DNA of 64,000 nucleotides from Clostridiales bacterium (lineage in GTDB: Bacteria > Bacillota > Clostridia > Saccharofermentanales > DTU023): assembly GCA_004556925.1 (NCBI GenBank), contig SFFI01000002.1, positions 1-64,000 of the forward strand, given 5' to 3'. The position numbers were made by a program, and so were the translations under genes. This document shows positions 51,603-61,506 of the stretch, in pieces. Within the stretch, counting starts at the first letter, position 1; every line of letters begins with the position of its first letter. The notes under the pieces were generated by a model. That model had not been told where the DNA came from. It ran no database searches and saw nothing but the letters and a program-made list of their open reading frames with translations.

Positions 51603-52943
51603 TTAGAAGGGTAACTTGTTGCCAAAGAGTCGCTTCAGCTTGCCGATATTACCCATGTTTTTACCAGAAAATTGCTTCATCAAGCTCTGCATTTGCTCAT
51701 ACTGGCGTATGAGCTGGTTCACTTCCTGTACCGTGGTGCCTGAGCCTTGCGCTATGCGTTTGCGCCGGCTGGCATTGAGCAATTTATAAGAATTACGTTC
51801 ACGCGGTGTCATAGACCTTATAATCGCAACATAACGATTAATAACAGCCTCGTCCATAGCACCATCCGGCAGCCTGGCAGCACCTGGCATCATGCTGAGC
51901 ATTTTTTCCATGCCGCCCATCTTATCAATTTGCAAAAACTGGTCTAAGAGATCATCTAGGGTAAACTGATTGCGTTTCAAACGCTCCAAGCTTTTTTGCG
52001 CCAGCTTCTCATCCATCTGCTGCTCGGCCTTCTCAATTAAGGTGAGCACATCGCCCATGCCCAAGATGCGCGAAGCCATACGGTCAGGATAGAAGGGTTC
52101 AAAATCTTCCAGCTTCTCACCGGTAGCAATCATTTTGATAGGCTTGCCTGTAATTTTACGGATGGATAAAGCTGCACCGCCCCGAGCATCACCGTCCAGC
52201 TTGGTCATGATGAAGCCATCAATACCAATTTGTTGATTAAACTCTAGGGCAATGTTTACCGCCTCTTGACCGATCATGGCATCTACAATGAGCAGACGCT
52301 CGTCTGGCTGCACTTGGTCATTTACCGCCTTCAGCTCATCCATCATGTCTTGGTCAATGGTCATGCGACCAGCTGTATCCACAATCAGGGTGTCCGCCAT
52401 AAGATAACGCGCGCGTTCTTCGCCCTTTTTGGCAATATCTATGGCACTAGGGTTGGTCGGGTCAATGTAGTATGGGACCTCAATGGATTCTGCCAGGACG
52501 GCCAGCTGGTCCTGGGCTGCTGGTCTATGTACGTCTACGGAGACTAAGAAGGGTTTTTTCCCGTTTTCTTTAAGGTGCTTAGCGAGTTTTCCGGCAGTTG
52601 TTGTTTTACCTACACCCTGCAGACCATAGAGAATTATTTTTGTAAAGCCAGAAGGAGAAACAGCCAGTTTTTCCTGCTCACCGCCCAGAATGTCTATCAA
52701 AGACTCATGGACAATCTTAACAATTTGGTTGCCCGGCGTTAGACTTTCCAAGACTTCAGCACCCTTGGCCTTCTCGGAAACATCCTGGGTGAATTCTTTA
52801 ACCACCTGATAGTTAACATCAGCCTCTAGCAGGGCCAGGCGGATTTCCCGCATCATGTCTTTGAGGTCTTTTTCCCTGATGCGGCCCTGCCCCTTCATGC
52901 GACGGGTAATATCGGTTAGCTTATCACTTAAACTAGAAAACAT
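51603..52943 (-). CDS. ffh: Signal recognition particle GTPase Ffh
   Basis: A 446-residue protein: four-helix N domain, GTPase with GLQGVGKTTTAGKLA near residue 108, VDTAGRM and TKLDGDARGGAALS, and a methionine-rich M domain (from about 300) for signal sequences and SRP RNA. GGAGCC precedes ATG; ylxM is 12 bases upstream. Confidence 0.96.
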   Translation of the reverse strand: MFSSLSDKLTDITRRMKGQGRIREKDLKDMMREIRLALLEADVNYQVVKEFTQDVSEKAKGAEVLESLTPGNQIVKIVHESLIDILGGEQEKLAVSPSGFTKIILYGLQGVGKTTTAGKLAKHLKENGKKPFLVSVDVHRPAAQDQLAVLAESIEVPYYIDPTNPSAIDIAKKGEERARYLMADTLIVDTAGRMTIDQDMMDELKAVNDQVQPDERLLIVDAMIGQEAVNIALEFNQQIGIDGFIMTKLDGDARGGAALSIRKITGKPIKMIATGEKLEDFEPFYPDRMASRILGMGDVLTLIEKAEQQMDEKLAQKSLERLKRNQFTLDDLLDQFLQIDKMGGMEKMLSMMPGAARLPDGAMDEAVINRYVAIIRSMTPRERNSYKLLNASRRKRIAQGSGTTVQEVNQLIRQYEQMQSLMKQFSGKNMGNIGKLKRLFGNKLPF

Positions 52944-52955
52944 GCCGGCTCCTAT

Positions 52956-53291
52956 CTATAGTCTTTGGAGTATCCTTTGAATATCCCTTTGAACCTCATT
53001 AAGCTCAGGGATATTTAACAATTGCGTAAGGTCATCTTTGAGTGCACTGCGTTGAGTTAAGAACCCTAGTTTCGCCTCATATTCCTCCAAGAGATCACAT
53101 GCCTTGGTTACCTGTTCATGCACCGCTTGTCGGCTGATCTCTAGATTATCTCCGATTTCTGTAAAACTCAGGTCATCAAACAAATAGGCCTGGACCATTT
53201 CTGCCTGGCGATCGGTAAGGAGGGCCCCATAGGCATCATAGAGGCCTGCATAATGTTCAATCGTTTTTATATCCGTCCACTTGTTCGACAT
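52956..53291 (-). CDS. ylxM: YlxM-family helix-turn-helix protein
   Basis: A 111-residue protein (UPF0122) with LYDAYGALLTDRQAEMVQAYLFDDLSFTEIGDNLEISRQAVHEQ, a sigma-like helix-turn-helix. It is always linked to ffh/ftsY and may modulate SRP. I chose the ATG at 53289-53291; an upstream TTG at 53327 lies exactly in the -35 box of a promoter and cannot be used from that transcript. No ribosome site is present; see the promoter entry. Confidence 0.82.
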   Translation of the reverse strand: MSNKWTDIKTIEHYAGLYDAYGALLTDRQAEMVQAYLFDDLSFTEIGDNLEISRQAVHEQVTKACDLLEEYEAKLGFLTQRSALKDDLTQLLNIPELNEVQRDIQRILQRL

Positions 53292-53298
53292 CTGGCTA

Positions 53299-53327
53299 AG
53301 GATATAACTGTTTTGGGCGCCTGTCAA
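53299..53327 (-). promoter_or_regulatory. Promoter abutting the ylxM start codon
   Basis: TTGACA (53322-53327) and TATCCT (53299-53304) are 17 bases apart, a good sigma-A pair. The -10 ends seven bases before the ylxM ATG, so the mRNA would begin at or one base from the start codon. It can also drive ffh and rpsP. Confidence 0.65.
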
Positions 53328-53364
53328 GTAAAAATCTTTACACTAAGCGCAGGAATCGAAAGCC

Positions 53365-54297
53365 TTATGCCTTGCCTTGACTGATTTCTTCGGGTATTAA
53401 GGAGTTGATATAAGACTCCCGGTCAAATTCTTGCAGGTCATCAATCTGTTCACCCAGGCCGGCAAAATAAATAGGCAGCTGGGCTTCCCGTGCCACCGTT
53501 AAGGCAATACCGCCCTTGGCGTTGCCATCTAGTTTTGTGATGACTAGCCCATCTAGGTCTGTGACCTCATTAAAAGCTTGGGCCTGGAAAAGGGCATTTT
53601 GTCCCGTTGTAGCGTCAATAACCAGGAGGCTGGTTACCTTAGCGTCACCGGCTTCGCGGCCAATAATCCGACGGATCTTAGCCAACTCATCCATCAAATT
53701 CTTCTTGTTGTGAAGTCTCCCGGCCGTATCAACGATTAAAACTTGCGCAGATCGGCTCTTAGCAGCCTGAATGGCATTAAAGACTACGGAGGCAGGATCA
53801 GACCCTTGCTCCCCTTTAATCAGGTCAGCTTCAGACCGCTCTGCCCAAACTTCCAGCTGGTCAATCGCTGCCGCACGGAAGGTATCGGCAGCGGCCATAA
53901 CCACCTTGTAACCCTGTTGTTTGTATGCCCAAGCAAGTTTCCCCGTGGTGGTCGTTTTGCCTGTACCATTAACGCCTACCATGAGGATAACGTTTAAAAC
54001 GTTGGGATCAATGTCTAAATGGCATGTAGGGCCTAAGGCATCTGACATGGCCTGACGGATCACTTCAAGGACTGCTTCTACCCGTGTATCCCCGGTGGCC
54101 TTAATATGGTCCTTGACCCGGCCAATAATAAACTCTGTGCTAGAAACCGAAACATCTGCCTGGATCATAAGCATAGAGAGCTCCTCAAGCATATCTTCGT
54201 CAAAACGTCCGAGATTGCCTGCAATTTTTGTGAAGCCCTGAGTAAAAAAGTCTCTGGTCTTTTGGAGACCAGATTTAAATTTAGCAAACATAGCCAT
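53365..54297 (-). CDS. ftsY: Signal recognition particle receptor FtsY
   Basis: A 310-residue SRP-receptor GTPase: GVNGTGKTTTTGKLAWA near residue 106, ADTFRAAAIDQLEVW, VDTAGRLHNKKNLM and TKLDGNAKGGIAL. It has a short N-terminal region and no membrane A-domain, as in many Gram-positive bacteria. The ATG at 54295-54297 has GGAGG 8 bases upstream; a longer frame overlaps smc. Confidence 0.95.
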   Translation of the reverse strand: MAMFAKFKSGLQKTRDFFTQGFTKIAGNLGRFDEDMLEELSMLMIQADVSVSSTEFIIGRVKDHIKATGDTRVEAVLEVIRQAMSDALGPTCHLDIDPNVLNVILMVGVNGTGKTTTTGKLAWAYKQQGYKVVMAAADTFRAAAIDQLEVWAERSEADLIKGEQGSDPASVVFNAIQAAKSRSAQVLIVDTAGRLHNKKNLMDELAKIRRIIGREAGDAKVTSLLVIDATTGQNALFQAQAFNEVTDLDGLVITKLDGNAKGGIALTVAREAQLPIYFAGLGEQIDDLQEFDRESYINSLIPEEISQGKA

Positions 54298-54313
54298 GTG
54301 TAGATCCTCCTTA

Positions 54314-57300
54314 TTAGGTGGTGTAGTTTTTCCCCTCATCTAAGGCTAAGGAAAGGATAGTGGAAACACCACGTTCTTTCATCGTTACGCCATAAAGGCG
54401 TTCTGCAGCTTCCATGGTTCCCCGGCGGTGGGTAACAACAATAAACTGGGTGTTTTGTGCATAGTCTTTGACAAATTCAGCAAAACGGATGACATTGGCC
54501 TCATCCAGGGCTGAATCAACCTCATCTAGGAAGCAGAAAGGTGCTGGCCTACGGCGGAAGATAGCAAAGACCAGGGCAATTGCCGTGAGGGCACGTTCAC
54601 CGCCTGAAAGTAGGCTGAGACGCTGTAGCCGCTTGCCTGGTGGTTGCGCTCGGATCTCAATATCCGCCTCCAAAACATCCCCTTCTGCCAGTTCCAGGGT
54701 AGCTGTACCGCCGGAAAAAAGCGCGACAAAGCAGGCTTGAAATTCTTGGTTGATGGCCTCTAACTCTGCTACGAATTGTTGCCGCATGGCGGCTTGCAAC
54801 TCATCTATTACCGCAAGTAGCTGCTTGCGTGTTTTGTTGATATCTTCAGCCTGTTCTTTGAGGACCTTGTAGCGCTCTTTCAAATCCTCATAGTCTTGTG
54901 GTGCGGAATGGTTTACCGGCGGCAAGTCACGCAATTGGTCTTTTAGCTGCTTTAAGCGACGTTTGCTAGGGTTATCAAGCGTCAGGCTGGCTGCCAGGTC
55001 TTTTGCCTGATTGTAGCTAAAACGGTAGTCCTCCCACATGCGGTTTTTTTCCGCATTAAGTTTCTCGGTAAGGCGGTCGGCCTGACCTTGTGCTTTAGCT
55101 TTTTCACCTTCCAGGCTGTTCAGGCGCTGATTTAAATTTTCCAGGCGTTGAAAGACTTCCTGCTCCGCCTGCCCTGCTGCCTCATTTTTCTGGCGCAACT
55201 TGGCCTGCTTGTCTTCGAGGGTCTTCAGTTCGACCTTCAAGTGCGATTCCTCAGCCAGCCTAGTCTCTTCGCGGTCGGCCAAGTGCTGGAGCTTCGCCTC
55301 AAGTTCATGCTTTTCTTGGCTTAATGCAGTAAAAGCCGCTTGGCGGTGGGCTTGCTCCTCCTTGAGTTGAGCCTGAAGCTCTGAGATACCTTTTAAGGCT
55401 TCAGCCAAGGAACCTAGGCTTACCTTATAGTCCGTAATCTCTTCTCTCAGTGCGTTCAAGGCTTGTCGATCTTGTTGATCTCCTTCTCCCGCATAGTCTG
55501 GTAGCTGGTCCAAGGCCCTAAGGTTCGCTTCCATACTTTGAAGTTTAGCCTGTAAATCTTGTTTGCTTTGGCTTCCAAGCCTATGGGAATCCTGGGCTTT
55601 CTGCTGGTCTTGTGCAAGACGCAAACAGGCAGTCTCCTGCTGAGTCAAGAGTTCGCCAGCATGTTTGACCTGTTCTTGTTTCTGGGCCCTATCTTCTCTG
55701 AGCTTTTGAAGTTGCTTAACAAGCTCCTCCTCGCGGTTGGCAAGTGAGTCTTCTTCACCCAAGCGTCCGGCCAATTTCCCCTTATTCGCACTCAACTCTA
55801 ATTCCAGCCGGGAAATTTCCTCACTCAGCTCATCTATTTCTCTTGAACGCGAAATCAAGCCTGAAAGGCCACGCGCGCTTTGGCCACCGGTCATGGAACC
55901 ACCGGGATGGACGATATCGCCGTCTAGGCTGACGATTTTGAAGCGCTTATCGGTATGATCTGCTAGCTGCAGAGCGGCTGCCAGGTCTTCAACCAGTAAA
56001 ATCCGGCCACCTAAGTAGGCCGCCAAGGGGTAGAGATCATCCGGGCAGCTGATGTGTTCTTCCAGGGTACCCAGATAGCCCGGCACATGTGCTAGCGTCT
56101 CAATCTCGCGTTTACTTAACTTGCGGGCTTCAATTTTATCTAAGGGGAGGAAGGTTTCTCGTCCTGCCTTTTCTCTTTTTAGCCAAGCGATCAAGCGTGA
56201 AGCAACTTGATTGTCTCTAGTCACCAGGTTGTGGAGGGCGGGTCCCAAACTCATTTCTACAGCAGTTTCAAAATTTGCTTCAACTCTAATAAGCTCTGCA
56301 ACTGGCCCAAGCAGTCCTTGCCCAAAATCAGGGTTCCGATCCACCTCCCGGCCTAATGATTTAACCGCCTGATGGTAGCCTTCACGGTTTTCTTCTAAGC
56401 GTTTGAGGGTGGATAACTGGTATTCTTTCTGTTTAATACTTTGTTCTAAATTAATCAGCTGGGACTGAAGTCTTTCAAACTTCTGCTGGAAGTTGGCCTT
56501 TTCGCCTTGCAAGCTTTGAGCCAGCTGTTCTTGGCCTTCGATCGCCTTTTGCAGGTCCTCCAGCTCTTTTTGGAGGTCTGCATGCAAAACTTCTTGCCTC
56601 TCCTTCTGTTGGATAAGATCCCGGCTTTCAAGCGCTAAGTCCGCGAGCTTTTCTTCGGACAAGGCCAGGTCTTTGTCTAGGGCAAAGATTTGGCTACGCG
56701 CCTGGAAGATGGCCTCACGCTGACTCAAGATATCCGCCTTGCGTTTTGCCTCCGCCTGGTCTAGGGCGCTCAGGCGGGCCTCTAGTTCCTGGGCTCTCAG
56801 CTCAGCTTCCTCAAGTTTTGTCTTTAAGCTGGCCTCCCTGGCTTCTAAATCGGCTTTATGGCCAGATCGTTGGCTTAATTTGGCCTCTAAGCCTTCAGCA
56901 GAAGCGCTTAGGTTACCCTCCTCTAAGGCAATATCCTGCAGGCGCTTACGGGACTGACGTTGACTTTCACCAGATAAAGCCGCTTCTTCCGCAAGCCGGG
57001 AGAGCTCCCTAGACTTATCCTGATAAGCGTGCTGCAATTCTGCACTTTGGCTCTCAGAACTTTTACGTTCCGCCAAGAGCTTCTGCCGTTCTTGGTACAG
57101 CTTTTCTCTTTCTTGAGTAAGCTGGGCAAATTCTTCTGTTAGGTCAGCCAGAAAAGCCGCTTGACTTTCAGCCTTGGCTTCTGACTCTGCTAAATCTTGG
57201 ATGGTCAAATAGATATCTAGGTCACGCAGTTCAGCAGCAATTTGCTTGTAGGTCAAGGCTTGTTGGGCTTGGCGGGACAGAGGCTTGAGTGTACGCTCCA

Positions 57301-57892
57301 TCTCCTGCCTAATATCATCTAAACGCTCTAAATCTGCATCTGTGCGGGCAAGCTTACGATCAGCCTCTTGCTTGCGCATCTTGTATTTAACGATCCCTGC
57401 AGCCTCATCAAAAACTTTGCGGCGGTCATCAGAACGCTCAGAAAGGATATCATCCACCCTGCCCTGCTCAATGATGGAGTAGCCATCCTTACCTAAGCCC
57501 GTGTCGGCAAATAATTCCGTAATATCTTTCAAACGGCAACTGCGTTGGTTGATCAGATATTCGGATTCTCCCGACCGATAGTAGCGCCTTGTGACGACTA
57601 TTGTATTGAAGTCTAAGGGGAAATACCGATCAGAGTTGTCAATGTGGATGGAAACTTCTGCTGAAGCTAAGCGTTTGCGGGTAGACGTGCCATTAAAGAT
57701 GACGTCCTCCATTTTGTTGCCGCGCAGACTTTTGGCAGATTGTTCACCCAGGACCCAGCGTACAGCATCCGTAACGTTAGATTTACCCGAACCATTGGGT
57801 CCTACAATACAGGTTAAGCCAGGATGAAATTCGATATATTGGTGTCCTGGAAAAGATTTAAAGCCTTGGATCTCTACAGCTTTTAGATACAT
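54314..57892 (-). CDS. smc: Chromosome partition protein Smc
   Basis: A 1192-residue SMC ATPase: Walker A GPNGSGKSNVTDAVRWVLGE near residue 32, two long coiled coils (about 170-500 and 670-1010), the hinge between (GLLGPVAELIRVEANFETAV; GGSMTGG at its end), signature LSGGERALTAIALVFAIF near 1098 and Walker B FCFLDEVDSALDEAN. With ScpA/ScpB it condenses and separates chromosomes. Encoded between rnc and ftsY. Confidence 0.97.
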   Translation of the reverse strand: MYLKAVEIQGFKSFPGHQYIEFHPGLTCIVGPNGSGKSNVTDAVRWVLGEQSAKSLRGNKMEDVIFNGTSTRKRLASAEVSIHIDNSDRYFPLDFNTIVVTRRYYRSGESEYLINQRSCRLKDITELFADTGLGKDGYSIIEQGRVDDILSERSDDRRKVFDEAAGIVKYKMRKQEADRKLARTDADLERLDDIRQEMERTLKPLSRQAQQALTYKQIAAELRDLDIYLTIQDLAESEAKAESQAAFLADLTEEFAQLTQEREKLYQERQKLLAERKSSESQSAELQHAYQDKSRELSRLAEEAALSGESQRQSRKRLQDIALEEGNLSASAEGLEAKLSQRSGHKADLEAREASLKTKLEEAELRAQELEARLSALDQAEAKRKADILSQREAIFQARSQIFALDKDLALSEEKLADLALESRDLIQQKERQEVLHADLQKELEDLQKAIEGQEQLAQSLQGEKANFQQKFERLQSQLINLEQSIKQKEYQLSTLKRLEENREGYHQAVKSLGREVDRNPDFGQGLLGPVAELIRVEANFETAVEMSLGPALHNLVTRDNQVASRLIAWLKREKAGRETFLPLDKIEARKLSKREIETLAHVPGYLGTLEEHISCPDDLYPLAAYLGGRILLVEDLAAALQLADHTDKRFKIVSLDGDIVHPGGSMTGGQSARGLSGLISRSREIDELSEEISRLELELSANKGKLAGRLGEEDSLANREEELVKQLQKLREDRAQKQEQVKHAGELLTQQETACLRLAQDQQKAQDSHRLGSQSKQDLQAKLQSMEANLRALDQLPDYAGEGDQQDRQALNALREEITDYKVSLGSLAEALKGISELQAQLKEEQAHRQAAFTALSQEKHELEAKLQHLADREETRLAEESHLKVELKTLEDKQAKLRQKNEAAGQAEQEVFQRLENLNQRLNSLEGEKAKAQGQADRLTEKLNAEKNRMWEDYRFSYNQAKDLAASLTLDNPSKRRLKQLKDQLRDLPPVNHSAPQDYEDLKERYKVLKEQAEDINKTRKQLLAVIDELQAAMRQQFVAELEAINQEFQACFVALFSGGTATLELAEGDVLEADIEIRAQPPGKRLQRLSLLSGGERALTAIALVFAIFRRRPAPFCFLDEVDSALDEANVIRFAEFVKDYAQNTQFIVVTHRRGTMEAAERLYGVTMKERGVSTILSLALDEGKNYTT

Positions 57893-57894
57893 GA

Positions 57895-58599
57895 CTAGGA
57901 GTTCTCTCCTGTCAAGTAACCCAGAGCGCGGGCAGCAGCCGCTTGCTCCGCGTCTTTCTTAGAATGACCCTCCGCGCGCCCTACTTCTTTAGAGTCGAGG
58001 TAGAGGGCGCAGGTAAAGCGCTTATTATGGTCTGGCCCCTGGGCATCAATAATTTTGTACTGGATAAGGGGCTGGGGATTTAGCGCTTGAATATACTCTT
58101 GCAGGACCGATTTATAATCGTAGTGCAATTTACCCGCTAGGGCTGCCTGGGCATAAGGATTAATCACTCGCAAAATCCAGGCAGAAACCGCTTCGTAGCC
58201 TTGATCTAAATAAATAGCGGCAATAAGAGCCTCCACCGCGTTAGATAGGTTAGAAGCCTTTTCCCGGCCTCCTGACGCCTGCTCGCCTTTTCCCATACGT
58301 AAAGAAGAGCCCAAGTCAAGATCCTGGGCAATCTGGGCAAGAGTCTCCTCTCGCGTGAGCAGGGACCGTATTTTTGTCATCTGTCCCTCGGGTAGCTCGC
58401 CAGCAAGGCCATAGAGGGCCTCGCTCACACAGAGCTCAAGCACAGCGTCTCCTAAAAATTCTAGCCGTTCGTTACATTCCGACTTATCCAAACCCTGCTC
58501 GAAAGTCCAAGAGGAGTGGGTCAGAGCTAATTGGAGAAGTTGTGGATTGTGGAAAGATAAACCTGCTCGCTCTATTAGTTCTTGAGCAGATTTAAACAT
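57895..58599 (-). CDS. rnc: Ribonuclease III
   Basis: A 234-residue enzyme. CNERLEFLGDAVLELCVSE near residue 42 is the catalytic signature, and a dsRNA-binding domain forms the C-terminal 75 residues (DYKSVLQEYIQ ... GHSKKDAEQAAAARAL). It processes rRNA precursors. The ATG overlaps the acpP stop by one base. Confidence 0.96.
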   Translation of the reverse strand: MFKSAQELIERAGLSFHNPQLLQLALTHSSWTFEQGLDKSECNERLEFLGDAVLELCVSEALYGLAGELPEGQMTKIRSLLTREETLAQIAQDLDLGSSLRMGKGEQASGGREKASNLSNAVEALIAAIYLDQGYEAVSAWILRVINPYAQAALAGKLHYDYKSVLQEYIQALNPQPLIQYKIIDAQGPDHNKRFTCALYLDSKEVGRAEGHSKKDAEQAAAARALGYLTGENS

Positions 58600-58838
58600 T
58601 AAAGATTATCGGCAATATAATTCACGGCATCGCCCACAGTTTTAATCTGTTCGGCTTCGTCATCTGGGATGGAGAGATCAAACTCATGTTCCATCTCTAC
58701 AACCAGGTCAACTATATCAAGAGAGTCTGCGTTCAGATCTTCAATAAAGTTAGCATCCATATCAATACTCTCAGGGTCAAGGCCCAATTCTTCAGCTAAA
58801 ATTTGGCTAACTTTTTCAAAAATTTCCTCGCGTGTCAT
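58599..58838 (-). CDS. acpP: Acyl carrier protein
   Basis: A 79-residue acidic helical protein. DLNADSLDIVDLVVEMEHEF holds the phosphopantetheine serine in DSL near residue 39. AGGAGG precedes ATG. Starts the acpP-rnc-smc-ftsY group. Confidence 0.97.
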   Translation of the reverse strand: MTREEIFEKVSQILAEELGLDPESIDMDANFIEDLNADSLDIVDLVVEMEHEFDLSIPDDEAEQIKTVGDAVNYIADNL

Positions 58839-58868
58839 GCAACATGCCTCCTTTAGAAATTATTTCCA

Positions 58869-58896
58869 TTCTTATTTTTCGCGTCTATAAAGTCAA
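58869..58896 (-). promoter_or_regulatory. Possible promoter for acpP
   Basis: TTGACT (58891-58896) with TAAGAA (58869-58874) 16 bases away; good -35, weak -10. It overlaps the pgsA stop codon. Confidence 0.4.
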
Positions 58897-59480
58897 GCAC
58901 TTTTAAAAAGGTCACGATACTTTATAAAATAATCCAGGCCAGAAGCCACCGTTAAAAAAAGGCTCAGGCCAAGTAGGATATTGCCCCATAATTGCCAGGT
59001 GGTCAAGTCTCCACCCAAGTACAATGCCAACAAGGGCTCAGCCAATAAATAAACCAAGGTGACCATTTGGCAGGCGGCTTTCCACTTACCAAAGGGTCCG
59101 GCTGCAATAACCAGGCCTTGCGTAACTGCCACCTGTCGGATGCCGGTAACCAAGAGTTCTCTGGCAAGAATCACTAAGACAATGAAGGCATGCACCCGAC
59201 CCAGCTGGATAAAAACCAAAAAAGTACCGAGTACCAAGAGCTTATCCGCCAAGGAATCCATGAGCTTGCCAAAATCTGTGATCAGGTTGTATTTACGCGC
59301 AATTCTCCCATCAATAAAGTCGGTCAGGGCTGCCACAATAAAGATAATTAAGGCTATGAAGCGCGCCTTAGGGGTAGCGACAAATTCTGCCCAGGCCCCA
59401 CTCCCGAGAGGTAAAAGTAGGAAGACCAGTGGGACAATTAAGAAAATACGCAGCAGGGTCAATTTGTTGGGTAAATTCAT
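58893..59480 (-). CDS. pgsA: CDP-diacylglycerol-glycerol-3-phosphate 3-phosphatidyltransferase
   Basis: A 195-residue membrane enzyme with several helices and the CDP-alcohol phosphotransferase motif D-x2-DG-x2-AR-x8-G-x3-D-x3-D in DFIDGRIARKYNL and DFGKLMDSLADK. It makes phosphatidylglycerol phosphate. I prefer the ATG at 59478-59480 (MNLPNKLTLLRI); a GTG three codons earlier is also possible. Confidence 0.92.
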   Translation of the reverse strand: MNLPNKLTLLRIFLIVPLVFLLLPLGSGAWAEFVATPKARFIALIIFIVAALTDFIDGRIARKYNLITDFGKLMDSLADKLLVLGTFLVFIQLGRVHAFIVLVILARELLVTGIRQVAVTQGLVIAAGPFGKWKAACQMVTLVYLLAEPLLALYLGGDLTTWQLWGNILLGLSLFLTVASGLDYFIKYRDLFKSA

Positions 59481-59498
59481 ATAAACCACTCTCCACTC

Positions 59499-60845
59499 CT
59501 ATAGGCTAATCGCAGTGAGACTATAGGTATCAGCATCTACAATCTTGCAAGTCCGCACCTGGCCTGGAGCGAGATTAGGGTCCTGGGCCAAGACTAGGAT
59601 CTCAGGATCAATATCTGGGGCTTCAGCATAGGACCTGCCAATAAAATACGGACTGTCTTCCAAAATGCCCTCAATCACAACCTGGCAGACTTCCCCCAGA
59701 CGTCCTTGATTTGCAGCCAGACTGATTTCTGCCTGCTTGGCCATCAGCGCATCATAACGAGCCTGGGCAGTTTTAGCCTCAACACGATCTGGCAAACGGG
59801 CAGCCAAGGTGCCGTCTTCAGGCGAAAAGATAAAGCAACCCAAGCGGTCAAAGCGAATTTCTTGGATAAAGTTAAGTAACTCCTGAAAGTCCTCGGAACT
59901 TTCTCCAGGAAAACCCACCATCACAGTGGACCGCAAAACGAGTTTTGGAATGCGGGCTCGCAGCTTCTGGATGATGGCGCGAATATCTTCTTGACTTTCA
60001 CGCCTACGCATGGCTTGAAGAATCTTATTCGAGGCATGCTGGATGGGTAAGTCAATATAAGAAAAAATCTTGTCTTCTCGAGCAATAAGGTCTATCAATT
60101 CTTCGGAGAAAGCGTCACCATAAACATACATGAGGCGCAGGGGCACCATGCCTCTTACATCTAATAAAGCTTTTAATAGGTCTACCAAGGCGTTCTTGCC
60201 GTAAAGGTCAGACCCGTAGCGCGTAGTATCTTGAGCAACTAAGATGAGTTCCTTATAGCCTAGATCAACGTAGTATTCAGCCTCACGGACCAGATCCTCA
60301 ATGGGCCTAGATTTCTGGCCCCCGCGAATCGAGGGGATAGCACAGAAAGCACAGGCATTGGAGCAGCCCTCAGCAATTTTAAGGTAGGCATAGGACCGCC
60401 CTGGAACTGGAGGATGCAGACTTTGCAAATGCGCCAAGGATCCTCTGCCTTCCGGAATATGCGGCTGATAAGTACCCTCAGCCAGGCTTTTGCAGGTAGG
60501 AACAATTTCCTGGAATTCGGCAGTTCCTAAGCAAGCATCAACCTCTGTGAGTTCGCCATAGATCTCCTTGGCAAAACGTTGGGAAAGGCAACCCGTAACC
60601 ACCAAGTAAGCCGCCTTACCCTGGGCCTTTCGAGCTGCCTTGGCTTCCGCTAAGTCCAGGATGGCACTGATCGCTTCTTCTTGCGCAGAAGTAATGAAGC
60701 CGCAAGTGTTCACGAGGAGGAATTCCGCTTCCAAGGGATCTGTCACAGCATAATATCCCGCGTTCTTTAGCATTGCGGACATGGCTTCCGCATCAACTTC
60801 ATTTTTGGGGCAACCTAAAGATAAGAGATAAAAGTTATTGGGCAT
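59499..60845 (-). CDS. rimO: Ribosomal protein S12 methylthiotransferase RimO
   Basis: A 448-residue radical-SAM methylthiotransferase starting NFYLLSLGCPKNEVDAEAM, the RimO form of the UPF0004 motif. The cluster motif is GCSNACAFCAIPSIRGG near residue 160 and a TRAM domain ends it. It is a paralogue of MiaB in this window but modifies S12 Asp. The first 11 bases overlap recX. Confidence 0.94.
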   Translation of the reverse strand: MPNNFYLLSLGCPKNEVDAEAMSAMLKNAGYYAVTDPLEAEFLLVNTCGFITSAQEEAISAILDLAEAKAARKAQGKAAYLVVTGCLSQRFAKEIYGELTEVDACLGTAEFQEIVPTCKSLAEGTYQPHIPEGRGSLAHLQSLHPPVPGRSYAYLKIAEGCSNACAFCAIPSIRGGQKSRPIEDLVREAEYYVDLGYKELILVAQDTTRYGSDLYGKNALVDLLKALLDVRGMVPLRLMYVYGDAFSEELIDLIAREDKIFSYIDLPIQHASNKILQAMRRRESQEDIRAIIQKLRARIPKLVLRSTVMVGFPGESSEDFQELLNFIQEIRFDRLGCFIFSPEDGTLAARLPDRVEAKTAQARYDALMAKQAEISLAANQGRLGEVCQVVIEGILEDSPYFIGRSYAEAPDIDPEILVLAQDPNLAPGQVRTCKIVDADTYSLTAISL

Positions 60846-61506
60846 TTGCTTCCTTAAACCGCCTTATACTTGTTTTGATGAGGCCATAATTATAACCCCT
60901 TGTTTGTAACCGTCGCATAAGGCGGGCTTCCTGCCTTCCGCCATCCAAATCGAGTGGATGCCCCTCTAGAACCTCTTGCAGGGACTTTGCGTCGCAGGGA
61001 AGCTGGTCTACATAGGCTTCCGCCACACTGCGTTCAACGCCTTGCTGGATAAACAAGGACAGCATGTAGGAGCGAGACTTGGATTTTTTCCCTTGATGCC
61101 GGCGGGCAATTTTTGCACAAGCGTTTTCATCATTAACGTAGCCTAGACCAATAAGGTCCTGGACGACCGCATGCGCAAGGCTCGGAGCGTAACCCTTCTG
61201 GATTAGACTGTCACGCACCTTGCCTGATGACTTGCCTTTATCAAGACCAATATAGCGTACAGCTGCCTCTCGCGCTTTAAGATACAGGGCCTTTTCTGAC
61301 ACTTCCTCGCCAGCTTTGCCTGTGCCTTCCTCTGGAGGATTACCCACAGGCCCTTCTGCCTGACAAGCAAAAGATTCGACTTGTGTGGGACTTGAGCTCT
61401 GATAGCGGTCAACGATGTTACGGGCCGCAGCTAAGCGATCAAGATGCCGCTGGTCCTCTCGATTTCGCTCTACCTCAGCATTGGGCTTTACGGGTTGATG
61501 CGCCAT
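60835..61506 (-). CDS. recX: RecA regulator RecX, with N-terminal extension
   Basis: A 223-residue RecX. The three-helix repeats are seen in GKSSGKVRDSLIQKGYAPSLAHAVVQDLIGLGYVNDENACAKI (from residue 90) and KSRSYMLSLFIQQGVERSVAEAYV. About 70 polar residues at the N-terminus are extra. The ATG overlaps the recA TAA by one base, tying its translation to RecA, which it inhibits. Confidence 0.88.
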   Translation of the reverse strand: MAHQPVKPNAEVERNREDQRHLDRLAAARNIVDRYQSSSPTQVESFACQAEGPVGNPPEEGTGKAGEEVSEKALYLKAREAAVRYIGLDKGKSSGKVRDSLIQKGYAPSLAHAVVQDLIGLGYVNDENACAKIARRHQGKKSKSRSYMLSLFIQQGVERSVAEAYVDQLPCDAKSLQEVLEGHPLDLDGGRQEARLMRRLQTRGYNYGLIKTSIRRFKEANAQ

